Shown: positions 1 to 8,886, counted from the first letter of the stretch. The stretch is DNA of 64,000 nucleotides from Firmicutes bacterium UBA6806 (GCA_002452745.1 DKFC01000044.1:132763-196762); one strand, 5' to 3'. The notes: generated by a model from the sequence alone, not told the origin. Numbers and translations: made by a program.

Positions 1-41
1 TCACCCCTAATTTGCTAAATGACATTCTTTGTCCTCTCGTC

Positions 42-67
42 AAAAAAGCGCATCAACATAGTGCGCT
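42..67 (-). terminator. Intrinsic terminator after glycerate kinase
   Basis: On the minus strand, arms AGCGCA/TGCGCT enclose a 9-nt loop and are followed by a run of six T. It lies about 65 nt past the stop of the last gene of the catabolic operon, so it probably ends that transcript. Confidence 0.75.
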
Positions 68-133
68 CTTATTTAAATCATATTTTTGATTATACACTTG
101 CATCATGATGTTGTCGAGAAAGACCGTATAAAT

Positions 134-1396
134 TTATGATTTTCGTATTAATGCCATCATGAGATCATTCACATTGGTTCCTGTGGGGCCAGTCATAATC
201 AAATCATTGGCTGATTTTAATGCATTGTATGCGTTGTTCATATTGAGTTCTTCAAAGGCATCCATGCCAGACGCTTCAATTCTTTTAATTGTCAAACCAT
301 CCACCAAGCCGCCAGCTGCATCTGTTGGTCCATCTGTTCCATCAGATCCTATTGAAAAAAATACAATGTCCTCGTGACCTTCCAATTCAATTGCCGCAGC
401 CAAAGCCGCTTCCTGATTCCTGCCACCTTTTCCACTTCCAATGACTTTAACGATTGTCTCTCCTCCTGCAATTAAAGCAATTCCAGTGTCTTTATTTTCA
501 CTTTGGGGAATAACAGCATGTACTTGTTTTGCAATTTCACTTATTTGCTTGCCAACATGACGCGCTTCATCAACTATAGCTGATGATATCAAAAGCGGCC
601 TATACCCTTTCTTCAAACAAGATTCAACCGCAGCTTCACAAAGTATCTCCACGCTGCCCGTAACCACATATTCACAGTTCTTAATCGACTTAGGCGTCTC
701 AATAGAAATTGCATCCAAAATCGCCTGTTCAAAATAAATATTGTATTTTTCAAGGACACCAAGCGCTTCTTCGGCAGTAGACCCATCTGATGTTACCGGC
801 CCCGAGGCAATGATGTCCGCCGCATTTCCAATCACATCTGAGAGAATTACAGCCCTGATATCAATATCTCTTCTAAATTCGGCAAATCGCCCTCCCTTTA
901 CCGCAGATAAATGCTTCCTCACTGCATTTATTTCGTCAATATTCGCGCCTCTCTTTAGGAGCATTTCAGTGATATCAACAATATCTTTTAGCGAAATTCC
1001 CTCTAGAGGCAGTTCGAACAGCGATGATCCACCTCCTGAAAAAAGCATCAAGAGTGTGGTATCTCCATCCATGCTAGACACCAAATCTATTGCCTTTCGT
1101 GCTGCATAAATTGAATTTTCATCTGGTAGTGGATGTCCCGACTCAATCATCTCAAAAGATTCAATATTCCCTTTAGAATGTCCATACTTAGTGATTATTA
1201 ACCCCTTAACAATTCGATTTTTTAATTTTTTCTGTGCAGCACATGCCATATTCCAAGCTGCTTTCCCAATTGCTATAACAATTATTTTTTCTTTCATATT
1301 CATATTATTGATTGCTTTTTCAACAGATGATTCAGGCAAAACCGCTGCAATAGATTCAGCCATGATTTCTTTAGCATCTAACCGCAATGACTCCAT
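134..1396 (-). CDS. Glycerate 2-kinase, GckA/TtuD (MOFRL) type
   Basis: A 420-residue protein of the bacterial glycerate kinase family with N-terminal DUF4147 and C-terminal MOFRL domains. It would phosphorylate D-glycerate to 2-phosphoglycerate in the cytosol. Seen features are the glycine-rich segment LFSGGGSSLFELP near residue 120, the K-GGR run near 165, GKGGRNQEAALA near 323 and the SDGTDGPTDAAGG motif near 354, all typical of the family. Length matches family norms. The start follows a GAGGAG site. It is the last gene of a five-gene minus-strand operon, 63 nt after the D-2-hydroxyacid dehydrogenase whose product (D-glycerate, if the substrate is hydroxypyruvate) would be its substrate. 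Confidence 0.92.
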   Translation of the reverse strand: MESLRLDAKEIMAESIAAVLPESSVEKAINNMNMKEKIIVIAIGKAAWNMACAAQKKLKNRIVKGLIITKYGHSKGNIESFEMIESGHPLPDENSIYAARKAIDLVSSMDGDTTLLMLFSGGGSSLFELPLEGISLKDIVDITEMLLKRGANIDEINAVRKHLSAVKGGRFAEFRRDIDIRAVILSDVIGNAADIIASGPVTSDGSTAEEALGVLEKYNIYFEQAILDAISIETPKSIKNCEYVVTGSVEILCEAAVESCLKKGYRPLLISSAIVDEARHVGKQISEIAKQVHAVIPQSENKDTGIALIAGGETIVKVIGSGKGGRNQEAALAAAIELEGHEDIVFFSIGSDGTDGPTDAAGGLVDGLTIKRIEASGMDAFEELNMNNAYNALKSANDLIMTGPTGTNVNDLMMALIRKS

Positions 1397-1441
1397 TTTA
1401 CTTTCTCCTCACTTGTTAAATAGGTGCACTTAAAAGTATTT

Positions 1442-1466
1442 CAATTGAAAAGAGCCTTTTCAATTG
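1442..1466 (-). other. Intercistronic hairpin
   Basis: A perfect 11-bp inverted repeat (CAATTGAAAAG/CTTTTCAATTG) with a 3-nt loop spans the stop codon of the dehydrogenase gene. There is no T tail, so it is more likely an mRNA-stabilising or partial attenuating hairpin between the dehydrogenase and kinase genes than a full terminator. Confidence 0.5.
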
Positions 1467-2431
1467 ACAATATTTATCGCACCACCATCCATATATGCCT
1501 TGATATTCATAGCTGTGCTTTCCAAAATCCTCTTTCTACTCTCTATAGCCGCCCAGGAAATATGTGGTGTAATTAAACAATTAGGTGCCTTTAAAAGAGG
1601 GTTATCACTCTGAATTGGTTCTATGCTAACAACATCTAAGCCTGCGGCTTTAACCTTACCCGTTTCCAAAGCAAATGCCAAGTCTGTTTCGACAATCAAT
1701 GCACCTCTGCTGTTATTAATAATTATAACACCGTCTTTCATTTGATTGATTGTATTTTTATTGATTAATCCATTTGTCTCTGTAGTTAGTGGACAATGGA
1801 GCATAATGACGTCCGCTTCGCTCAATAATTGATTTAATTCAACATATGTTCCAATTTCTTTTCCAGAGTCGTTGATATTCGCATCATACGCCAACACGTT
1901 CATTCCCATTGCTTTTGCAATAGCGCCTGTTTGTTGACCAATTCTTCCAAATCCAATGATTCCAACAGTCTTCTCACTTAGCTCAATTAGGGGATAGTCC
2001 CAATAGCACCAATCATCATTGGTTTCCCATCTGCCTCCAAATACCGTTTGGCTATGATGTCCAACATGATGACAAACTTCCAATAGTAAGGCTATCGCAA
2101 ATTGAGCTACTATTTTAGTCCCATAAGTTGGAACATTTGCAACTAAAATATTTTTTTCTCTTGCATACTCAGAATCTATCACATTATAACCCGTGGCAAG
2201 GACACTGATTAATTTTATATTTTGGCAGGCGTCTATAACCTTTCTTGTAATTGGTGTCTTATTTGTAACGACGATTTCTGCATTGCCAATCCTCGTTATA
2301 ATTTCCTCTTCATCATTCAGACTTGTTCTTTCATAAACTTCAACGAGACCAATTTTTTCAAGAGCATCCCAACTTAAATCTCCAGGATTTACTGTATATC
2401 CATCCAGTATCACTATTTTTGTATCTTTCAT
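1460..2431 (-). CDS. D-2-hydroxyacid dehydrogenase (hydroxypyruvate/glycerate type)
   Basis: A 323-residue NAD(P)-dependent D-isomer 2-hydroxyacid dehydrogenase. The Rossmann fingerprint GFGRIG is at 160-165, and the catalytic triad of this family is visible as Arg243 (NNSRGALI), Glu271 (SIEPIQ) and His290 (TPHISW). It reduces a 2-oxo acid to the D-hydroxy acid. Placement between an aminotransferase and a glycerate kinase suggests hydroxypyruvate to D-glycerate, as in hydroxypyruvate reductases. That substrate is inferred from context, since other 2-oxo acids cannot be excluded. The start has a GAGGTG site. Confidence 0.9.
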   Translation of the reverse strand: MKDTKIVILDGYTVNPGDLSWDALEKIGLVEVYERTSLNDEEEIITRIGNAEIVVTNKTPITRKVIDACQNIKLISVLATGYNVIDSEYAREKNILVANVPTYGTKIVAQFAIALLLEVCHHVGHHSQTVFGGRWETNDDWCYWDYPLIELSEKTVGIIGFGRIGQQTGAIAKAMGMNVLAYDANINDSGKEIGTYVELNQLLSEADVIMLHCPLTTETNGLINKNTINQMKDGVIIINNSRGALIVETDLAFALETGKVKAAGLDVVSIEPIQSDNPLLKAPNCLITPHISWAAIESRKRILESTAMNIKAYMDGGAINIVN

Positions 2432-2457
2432 TTTTCACCTCAACCCTTTAAAATGAT

Positions 2458-2494
2458 ATGCCTATATCCTCAATGTCAAATCGAATATAGGCAT
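2458..2494 (-). other. Intercistronic hairpin
   Basis: A 10-bp perfect inverted repeat (ATGCCTATAT/ATATAGGCAT) with a 17-nt loop lies between the symporter and dehydrogenase genes. It has no T tail. It is probably an mRNA processing or stability element that sets unequal expression within the operon. Confidence 0.45.
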
Positions 2495-2518
2495 TCTTAC
2501 TTCTTTTAATACAATTTA

Positions 2519-3898
2519 TCAAAGCACTTCCTTTACTTCACTGTACTGGACTTTTTTATCATAAAATATTTCCCTGTCCAGCTCATTTTCGGAGTTAGCT
2601 ACAATTAACGATGTTGTGGCATCACCAACGACATTGAGTGATGTTAACACCATCTCTACAGGCTTATTTATTGCCAAAATAAGTGAATATGTTATCAGTG
2701 CCATTTCATTTACATACCCCATGCCGTTCATAACTGTAAACAACAAAACCGTTCCAGCGGCTGGTAATGCTGGCGTTCCGGCAGCTGCCAAAATCGAAAG
2801 AAAGGACATCATCAATAAATCTGTTAAAGTAACATGATACCCCGATACAGTTGCAATAAATATGGTTCCGATAATATGCATAATGCTTGTTCCATTCATA
2901 TTTATCGTCATTCCCAAGGGCAATATAAAATTTGCTATTTCCTCACTGACACCAAGCTCTTCAACATTTGTCTTTAAATTTAGTGGGAATGCTGGCGCAG
3001 AGGAAGCAGTTGAAAAGGCCAGCAAGGCAACTTTGCTAATTTTTTTCATAAATATGAAAGGGTTCAATTTTGTCGTCAGCGCAATAATCAAAGGATATCC
3101 CAACAACAGATAAACGAGAAGGACACCGATTGTAACCATTACATATACAAATACCGGTTTCATTTGATCAAATCCATAAAGCGCAAATGCTCGTACTATT
3201 AGAGAAAATATCGCTATTGGCCCTAACTTATTTATGAGAAATCCGATACACAGCTGAATAATTTCATTTACTTCTTCTGTCAGTTTTTTTACTATATTGG
3301 CTTTATCACCTAGTATGCCAATGCATAATCCAATGATAATTGCCACAAATACAACTGCTAAAACATTTCCGTTATTTGAAATCGCGTCAAAAAAATTTAG
3401 AGGGACCATCGCCATTATAACCGATAGCGGATTGGCTGTATCAACTTTTACAATATCGCCTACGCCGCTTGTTATGGAGGAACTAATCGAAATCCAATTC
3501 ATATTTCTTGCTAAAAATGCAACTCCGCCAGCAAACATACACCCTATAAAATACATAAAGAGAAACCCAAATACACCTTTATACGCAATTCGACCTAGCT
3601 TCTTAAGATCGCTGATACTACTCATTGCAAGTACTAGCGATGTAAAAACCAGTGGAATAATTGTAAGTCTCAGCGCATTCATGAATAAAGTTCCAACAAC
3701 ATAAAAAATCCCTATACCATGACTCCCCGCAACTGTTATATCCTGAAAAAACAAAGCATAAATCATATCCCATATATGGGCATTTCCTCTATCTATCAAA
3801 ATCGAATGCAGTTTCATAAAAAAAGCACCCATTATAAACGCTGACACCAATGCCAGTAACATAATTCCAACAATGCTCATTTTTCTTTTCTTCATCAT
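2519..3898 (-). CDS. Dicarboxylate/amino acid:cation symporter (DAACS)
   Basis: A 459-residue integral membrane protein of the glutamate/aspartate/serine:Na+ or H+ symporter family. It has multiple hydrophobic segments, a serine-rich reentrant loop (AFSTASSAPAFPLN near 295), the conserved MTINMNGTS motif near 330 and a second reentrant loop (LAAAGTPALPAAG near 370), which are the substrate and cation-binding elements of the family. It should import the amino acid or dicarboxylate that the flanking enzymes degrade. Two adjacent ATG codons could serve as start behind a GGGGG site. A hairpin separates it from the genes on both sides. Confidence 0.93.
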   Translation of the reverse strand: MMKKRKMSIVGIMLLALVSAFIMGAFFMKLHSILIDRGNAHIWDMIYALFFQDITVAGSHGIGIFYVVGTLFMNALRLTIIPLVFTSLVLAMSSISDLKKLGRIAYKGVFGFLFMYFIGCMFAGGVAFLARNMNWISISSSITSGVGDIVKVDTANPLSVIMAMVPLNFFDAISNNGNVLAVVFVAIIIGLCIGILGDKANIVKKLTEEVNEIIQLCIGFLINKLGPIAIFSLIVRAFALYGFDQMKPVFVYVMVTIGVLLVYLLLGYPLIIALTTKLNPFIFMKKISKVALLAFSTASSAPAFPLNLKTNVEELGVSEEIANFILPLGMTINMNGTSIMHIIGTIFIATVSGYHVTLTDLLMMSFLSILAAAGTPALPAAGTVLLFTVMNGMGYVNEMALITYSLILAINKPVEMVLTSLNVVGDATTSLIVANSENELDREIFYDKKVQYSEVKEVL

Positions 3899-3935
3899 AC
3901 GTACCCCCTATATCATAATCAGAATCTATTAGAAC

Positions 3936-3984
3936 AGAAGACCACTTGAATCAAATGATACACATATTTCTCAGGCGGTCTTCT
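3936..3984 (-). other. Intercistronic hairpin upstream of the symporter
   Basis: Perfect 8-bp arms AGAAGACC/GGTCTTCT enclose a 33-nt loop in the 112-nt gap between the aminotransferase and symporter genes. No T tract follows on the minus strand, so it is probably a processing or stability element, or a weak attenuator. Confidence 0.4.
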
Positions 3985-4010
3985 AAGCAGCTATATTTCT
4001 TTTATCACGT

Positions 4011-5297
4011 TTACTTCGAACATGCAATTTCTTTTGTTATCATTAGGAATTTATCAATATCTTTAAATGTGTGACAATGCAACGGAGAAACTCTAAGCAC
4101 CCCATCAACAATATCAAACGATTCGAGCATTCTCCTTGCATACATGCTGCTGCGCAGTCTTGGTGCAACAATAACTGATTTTTTCTCGTATTCTTTTGCT
4201 GCCGCTGCACAATCCATATTATCAAATTTTATCCCCACGATTAAATCTCTTTCTGATAAATCTTTATTGTCAGCATAGACAGTCACATTTTTCAACTTTC
4301 TTAGTCCCTCCACATGAGGACTTCCCTCTAACAGTCTATTTAAAAGTGCTCTTTCGTGAAGTTTGATATGCGTCATCCCCTCAACAAAAAGTTCACGTCT
4401 ATCTAAACTTGTTGCAAATCTCTCCCCAATCCAACAAACGTAATCCACAATTGCTGTAATAGCTGAAAATTGTGAAGGCGTTGGTGTTCCTAAAGCCCAA
4501 ACTTCATTCTCTTTTTCAATTAATTTATGATGGGTTAAAGCAGACACACGATCTGAAACATAGCCAATCCCCGATCCTCTACAACCAAAAAATTTATAAG
4601 GTCCAAAATTGATACCGTCAATTGGTGTTTTCTGGAGATCAATAATACCATGTGGCGCATGTTGAACCGCATCAACTACAATGAATAAATCAGGTTTTAT
4701 TGCCCTTGCTCGTTTCACCATTTCTTCTATGTCAAATACAGCCCCTGTAAAATTGGATGCATGCATTACACTTAATAAGACCGTATCTTTATCAATTAAT
4801 TTTATGATATCTTCTACTTCTACCTTCCCACTCTCTACATTACTATTAGCAACTCTTAACTCCCTTCCAGTTTTTCTTGCATAGTAATCAACTGCGTCAA
4901 ATGCAGATGGGTGTTCCAAGACTGTGGTTATCATATTATTGCCGGAGACATTCTCGGCAATTGTTCCAATCATTTGAAACATAGCTTGAGAAGCTGTTAG
5001 AGATGTGATGATGCTTCCTCTTTCCCCACTGTTTAATATAATCCTTATATCATCTTCACCCTGTTTCTTTATCTTTTGGAGATAGACAGATAGGTCATGT
5101 GTCCTCTCTGGACAATCGGGAAATGCCTCTAACTCACTTTGTTTTGCAACTGCGCTTTTCAATCTAAAGGAACCACCAGCATTGTCAAAAAACAATCTTT
5201 GCCCAGAAATTGGATCTCTGTCTACATAATAAAACTTTTCTTTAATTTCCTTGCTTAATTCTAACTCAAAGGATAATCCTTTTTTTAGTTCTTCCAT
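4011..5297 (-). CDS. Class V aminotransferase (cysteine desulfurase/epimerase-like fold)
   Basis: A 428-residue PLP enzyme of aminotransferase class V. Asp209 (VVDAVQHAP), His213 and the Schiff-base Lys235 (FGPYKFFG) are visible. Relatives include cysteine-desulfurase-like and isopenicillin-N-epimerase-like proteins. The desulfurase catalytic-loop Cys is not evident, so transamination or elimination of an amino acid is more likely than sulfur mobilisation. An ATG behind GGAGGGAAAG is preferred over an upstream TTG. It is 51 nt from the M29-like gene and upstream of the symporter, dehydrogenase and kinase, which suggests that it makes the 2-oxo acid of the pathway. The exact substrate is unknown. 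Confidence 0.82.
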   Translation of the reverse strand: MEELKKGLSFELELSKEIKEKFYYVDRDPISGQRLFFDNAGGSFRLKSAVAKQSELEAFPDCPERTHDLSVYLQKIKKQGEDDIRIILNSGERGSIITSLTASQAMFQMIGTIAENVSGNNMITTVLEHPSAFDAVDYYARKTGRELRVANSNVESGKVEVEDIIKLIDKDTVLLSVMHASNFTGAVFDIEEMVKRARAIKPDLFIVVDAVQHAPHGIIDLQKTPIDGINFGPYKFFGCRGSGIGYVSDRVSALTHHKLIEKENEVWALGTPTPSQFSAITAIVDYVCWIGERFATSLDRRELFVEGMTHIKLHERALLNRLLEGSPHVEGLRKLKNVTVYADNKDLSERDLIVGIKFDNMDCAAAAKEYEKKSVIVAPRLRSSMYARRMLESFDIVDGVLRVSPLHCHTFKDIDKFLMITKEIACSK

Positions 5298-5348
5298 CTT
5301 TCCCTCCAAATACAACTCACTACTTAGTTACAATAACACTGTTTACGT

Positions 5349-6311
5349 TTAGCACGATGTTACTTTCCCTTCAATCAAGACTTTTTCTCCATCAACTTCC
5401 AGTGACGGATTTTTTATGATAATGTCAAGATGATACTTGCTTGCAGTTTTTCCTCCAAAACCTCTATTGTCCCCTGCTCCAAAGTGAAGCGTTTCACTAC
5501 AACCTTCATCTTCCAGCATGCTCCCATTGAGCTCGCACATAGGATTCAGGCCAATTCCTATTTCACCTAAATTGTATACATTTGGATCTTTAAAGTTGTG
5601 TAAGATTTTCTCCAAAGTTTTTGCCTGTTTTCCACCCTCAATGTTCACAATAAGACCCTTTTTGACTGTCAAAACAATATTCTCCGTTATAAGCCCTAAT
5701 TGCGGATGAGGGATACTCCCATCAACAACAATTATGCCTTCACCAGTTCCCTCCACTGCACAAGTTGCACATTCAATATCTGGTGGAGATGAAGAACTCC
5801 CTGCAATCACACTTCTCCCATATTGTGGTGTTGGTTCTATTCCCTCAATAGAACATTCAAATCGAGTCCCCGCCTCAGTTGTAATTTTACATTTCTTTTT
5901 TCCTATTAATTTACGAGAAACATCTGTACATATTTTTCCAATTTCATCAAAATTGCAATACAACCCACCCTTCTTCATCATGTTTAAGTTGTAATCAACC
6001 ATGTTGACAAATCTAGCTCCTTTGGAAACAGCCTTGCGCCTTGCTTCAGAGTGAAACAGTGAAAATGCCGTAACGCCAAAGATAACATCTGCCTCATTCA
6101 TTGCAGCTGCAACCAATTCACTTGGCTCTTCTCCATGCATTTCTCTTTCTTCCATCATAACAAGTGTTTTTTTGTTAAATCCACTTGCTGCATCCCACAT
6201 CACTCTTGCAACTTCAAAACTTTTAGCATCTGTTACGAATAAGATTTTTTCTTCCTCCTTACAATCAGAACAGGTTGTTAGGAGAACCTTTGCTGCATCG
6301 CTTGCGTTCAT
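5349..6311 (-). CDS. M29-like metalloenzyme (aminopeptidase / NicX-type family)
   Basis: A 320-residue protein resembling the thermophilic metalloaminopeptidase M29 superfamily, which also contains 2,5-dihydroxypyridine 5,6-dioxygenase (NicX). The C-terminal metal-site pattern is present: Glu260, the HFGAGDNRGFGGK segment from His276, and HLD at 294-296. It is shorter than classical M29 peptidases (about 400 aa), closer to the NicX-like branch. It is the first structural gene of the operon, just downstream of a GntR-type operator. It could hydrolyse a peptide or amide, or open a ring, to release the amino acid consumed by the next gene. The reaction is not decidable from sequence alone. Confidence 0.7.
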   Translation of the reverse strand: MNASDAAKVLLTTCSDCKEEEKILFVTDAKSFEVARVMWDAASGFNKKTLVMMEEREMHGEEPSELVAAAMNEADVIFGVTAFSLFHSEARRKAVSKGARFVNMVDYNLNMMKKGGLYCNFDEIGKICTDVSRKLIGKKKCKITTEAGTRFECSIEGIEPTPQYGRSVIAGSSSSPPDIECATCAVEGTGEGIIVVDGSIPHPQLGLITENIVLTVKKGLIVNIEGGKQAKTLEKILHNFKDPNVYNLGEIGIGLNPMCELNGSMLEDEGCSETLHFGAGDNRGFGGKTASKYHLDIIIKNPSLEVDGEKVLIEGKVTSC

Positions 6312-6413
6312 AATACCTCCTCATTTCTTAATAATGGCAAATCGGTGACTTTATAATTTTTATGCTTCCTGTAGAATTTAAGCCCTGTACCTTCAGAAAT
6401 TCTAAACAATCCA

Positions 6414-6442
6414 CAAGTTAAATTCAACATGAATTCAACTTG
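6414..6442. promoter_or_regulatory. Candidate GntR-regulator operator
   Basis: A 13-bp inverted repeat with one mismatch (CAAGTTAAATTCA/TGAATTCAACTTG, 3-nt centre) sits about 100 bp upstream of the M29-like gene and downstream of the GntR-family regulator gene. FCD-type GntR proteins bind palindromes as dimers, so this is the likely control site of the catabolic operon. Confidence 0.55.
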
Positions 6443-6537
6443 CATGTAAGATGCGTCAAAAAAATAATTTCCTTGCTACCATTTTTTTGATGATAGCATT
6501 TTCTCGTTTTATTGTCAATAAATTATGACTATTCAAT

Positions 6538-7191
6538 TTATTTCAATTGATAATCTCCTGTCAAATTTATAAATCCATTCAAAATATTTATTTCGATTGT
6601 CTCAACGAATTTATCTCTATTTTTTTCTTCAAGAGCTTCAATAATTTTCAAATGTTCCTCTAAATTGTTAAGAAGTCTACCCTTTTTCTCACCACTTTTC
6701 AGACTCGCCATAAATGATCTGTCATACAAAGTGTTAATTATTGTCAAAAATTGAGTGTTGTTATATTTCTCCAATATAAACTTATGAAAATGAATATCTT
6801 CACGCATAAATTCATACACATTTCCATTTTGTGCATATTCAGTTTGCTTTCTAATGCTTTTTCGTAAATGTTCAATATCCTCTTCAAAAATATGCTCAAA
6901 AGCCCTCTTAGCTGAATAGGACTCAATAGCTGCTCTCAATTCGTATATCTCTCTTATGTCATCAATGGTCAAAGAATTTACAATCACGCCTTGTTTTGGT
7001 AATATTGTCAAGAATCTTTCGTACTCCAATTTCTGACAGGCATTTGTAATGGGCGTTCTACTTATGTCCAAAATCTCAGTCATCGCATTTATGCTAATCC
7101 CCTCACCTTGCTTTAACCGACCATCCATAATCATTTCTTTAATTGCAATATAGGCTTTTTCACTTAAGTTCTCTTTTTTTATTTTTGGCAT
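6538..7191 (-). CDS. GntR family transcriptional regulator, FCD subfamily
   Basis: A 217-residue regulator with an N-terminal winged helix (about residues 8-75, with ISINAMTEILDISRTPITNACQKLE as helix-turn-helix in two stretches) and a C-terminal helical FCD ligand domain (about 85-210, with IYELRAAIE and the metal-site-like DIHFHKFILE). FCD regulators usually sense carboxylates or amino-acid-derived acids. It lies 226 nt upstream of the catabolic operon on the same strand and is probably its repressor, acting at the palindrome around 6428. The ribosome site is weak (GAAGAA), consistent with low expression. Confidence 0.88.
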   Translation of the reverse strand: MPKIKKENLSEKAYIAIKEMIMDGRLKQGEGISINAMTEILDISRTPITNACQKLEYERFLTILPKQGVIVNSLTIDDIREIYELRAAIESYSAKRAFEHIFEEDIEHLRKSIRKQTEYAQNGNVYEFMREDIHFHKFILEKYNNTQFLTIINTLYDRSFMASLKSGEKKGRLLNNLEEHLKIIEALEEKNRDKFVETIEINILNGFINLTGDYQLK

Positions 7192-7314
7192 TTCTTCAGT
7201 CTCTTTCTTTACTTTTATTTACACAATTCACTGTATATCGCTTTTTCCATTTTGTGTTTTTAATAAGATGTCATACTTTATGATAAAGCATTTCTCGTTT
7301 AATATCCAGCCCTT

Positions 7315-7351
7315 TAAAAGAGGACAATCCACTGCATTGATTGTCCTCTTT
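7315..7351 (-). terminator. Intrinsic terminator after M42 peptidase
   Basis: Thirteen-bp perfect arms (AAAGAGGACAATC/GATTGTCCTCTTT) with a 9-nt loop, followed on the minus strand by TTTT. It lies 77 nt past the peptidase stop codon. Confidence 0.75.
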
Positions 7352-7427
7352 ATTGCCTGTCCTCTTTAAAGTCGATAGAATGAATAAATCCTATTGACCC
7401 AGACCAATTTATCCACCTATTTATCGC

Positions 7428-8426
7428 CTAAATATATTTAGTCAAATTTTCTGTGGAGAACTTAACCAGTAAGTCGATTGTCGCCTCTACATCTGCCTTG
7501 GAAATCGTCTCATGTCCACTGTGGACATATCTTGTTGGAATTGAAAGAACAGAAGCAGGGACGCCCTCTCTGGTTAAGCTGATGCCACCTGCATCTGTCC
7601 CACCGAATTCTAAGACTTCCATCTGATATTTTATAGATTCTGACTTGCAAATTTCCACAAGTCTCTCATTTACTTTCGGATGAGAGAGGAGTGAGTTGTC
7701 TCTGACCTTGATTGCCACACCATCATGAAGGCTAATTTTAAATCGCTTTGCCCCTGGTGTGTCCCCTGATGAAGTGATGTCTATGGCTAGCCCCACATCT
7801 GGATCCACAGTATAGGCCGATGTCTTAGCCCCTCTGATTCCCACTTCTTCTTGTACCGTAAAGACAAAATAACAATCATTTTCGGTGGCGCTCATACGCT
7901 TGAGAGCTTCAATCATGACAAAGCACCCAATTCGGTCATCAAGAGCACCAACACTTATGGTTTTATCTCGCTCGACAAAGTGACTTTGATAAACACAAAT
8001 ATCACCTATTTGCACATGCTGTTCAGCTTCCTCTTTGCTGGTGCATCCTATGTCCACAAACAGCTTATCCAGTTTGAGCTTGTCCATCTCTGTTGACCCT
8101 TCAGCATAGGCAATCCCTTCCGTACCGTCTTTAAAGACCACTCTTTCGCCGTGGGTTACATATGGATTGATACCACCTATATTCGTAAGTCTTATAAAGC
8201 CTTTGTCGTCAACGTCGGTGACCATCATACCAATTTGATCCATATGCCCTGCCACCATTAGTTTCGGCCCATCGCCCTTTTTATGTGCAATAACATTTCC
8301 CATTTTATCTACCTTGATTTCATCCACGAAGGACTCTACTTGGGAAATAATAAATGCCGAAACTGCCTGTTCTTGTCCTGACGGACCATAAATGGCCGTC
8401 AACTCTTTTAGCATCTTGATATCCAT
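7428..8426 (-). CDS. M42 family glutamyl/deblocking aminopeptidase
   Basis: A 332-residue cytosolic metallopeptidase of family M42 (TET/FrvX type). Ligand motifs are visible: His61 and Asp63 in AGHMDQIG, the bridging Asp near 163 in GALDDRIG, the general base Glu193/Glu194 in VQEEVG, Asp216 in AIDIT and the C-terminal His302 in RYVHSGHE. Such enzymes form dodecameric shells and trim peptides. It is monocistronic with its own terminator and a GGAG ribosome site. It is not clearly linked to the GntR operon, though both may take part in amino-acid catabolism. Confidence 0.93.
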   Translation of the reverse strand: MDIKMLKELTAIYGPSGQEQAVSAFIISQVESFVDEIKVDKMGNVIAHKKGDGPKLMVAGHMDQIGMMVTDVDDKGFIRLTNIGGINPYVTHGERVVFKDGTEGIAYAEGSTEMDKLKLDKLFVDIGCTSKEEAEQHVQIGDICVYQSHFVERDKTISVGALDDRIGCFVMIEALKRMSATENDCYFVFTVQEEVGIRGAKTSAYTVDPDVGLAIDITSSGDTPGAKRFKISLHDGVAIKVRDNSLLSHPKVNERLVEICKSESIKYQMEVLEFGGTDAGGISLTREGVPASVLSIPTRYVHSGHETISKADVEATIDLLVKFSTENLTKYI

Positions 8427-8568
8427 TACAGTTCTCCTTTCTTAAGCCCTAATAGGGATTGACACTTTACTATTTAACCTTATATATCTATATTCTATTA
8501 TAACAATCGGCATTTGTAATTGCCACTACATCCGATTAAAATGACCTTGAATGACGAAAAAAAAGCAT

Positions 8569-8607
8569 AAAAAAAAGACCTTGAATTCACGTTTCCGTCA
8601 ATGGCCT
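8569..8607 (-). terminator. Terminator after small zinc-ribbon gene
   Basis: On the minus strand, AAGGCC pairs with GGTCTT (one G-U) with an additional partly paired stem, followed by TTTTTTTT. It lies just past the stop of the 87-residue gene. Confidence 0.6.
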
Positions 8608-8622
8608 TGTCTGTTTTTATCC

Positions 8623-8886
8623 TTATGCGGATAATTCACTGAGACATTCGTCGATAACACTCTTTGTGCTTGCATCCATCTCATACCCTTCCAAGTGATC
8701 ACATTCACTTATATATTGGTTGCAAAGAGGGCATACTTCTCTATTGCAGTATGCAATATGATAATCTCCCTTTGAAACCCCACACATAGGGCAATTTTCA
8801 AATGACTTGTCTCTGGGAAAAATCTCCCCTGTTGTCAGTACAATTTCTGTGTAATTGTCATTTGTTGTTCTTTTTACTTTTTCCAT
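8623..8886 (-). CDS. Small zinc-ribbon protein of unknown role
   Basis: An 87-residue protein with seven cysteines, including paired CPMC, CPLC and single downstream Cys and His residues (ISECDH), arranged like a treble or ribbon zinc site. Similar small proteins with the pattern H-x-x-C...CPxC...C occur in many bacteria, but no function is established. It has a clear AAGGAG ribosome site and its own terminator, so it is expressed. It is divergent from the ketopantoate-reductase-like gene. Confidence 0.7.
   Translation of the reverse strand: MEKVKRTTNDNYTEIVLTTGEIFPRDKSFENCPMCGVSKGDYHIAYCNREVCPLCNQYISECDHLEGYEMDASTKSVIDECLSELSA

Noticed and set aside
4011..5297. Naming the class V aminotransferase as a cysteine desulfurase (IscS/SufS)
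   Set aside because: No iron-sulfur genes are nearby, the desulfurase Cys loop is not evident, and the neighbours are catabolic.
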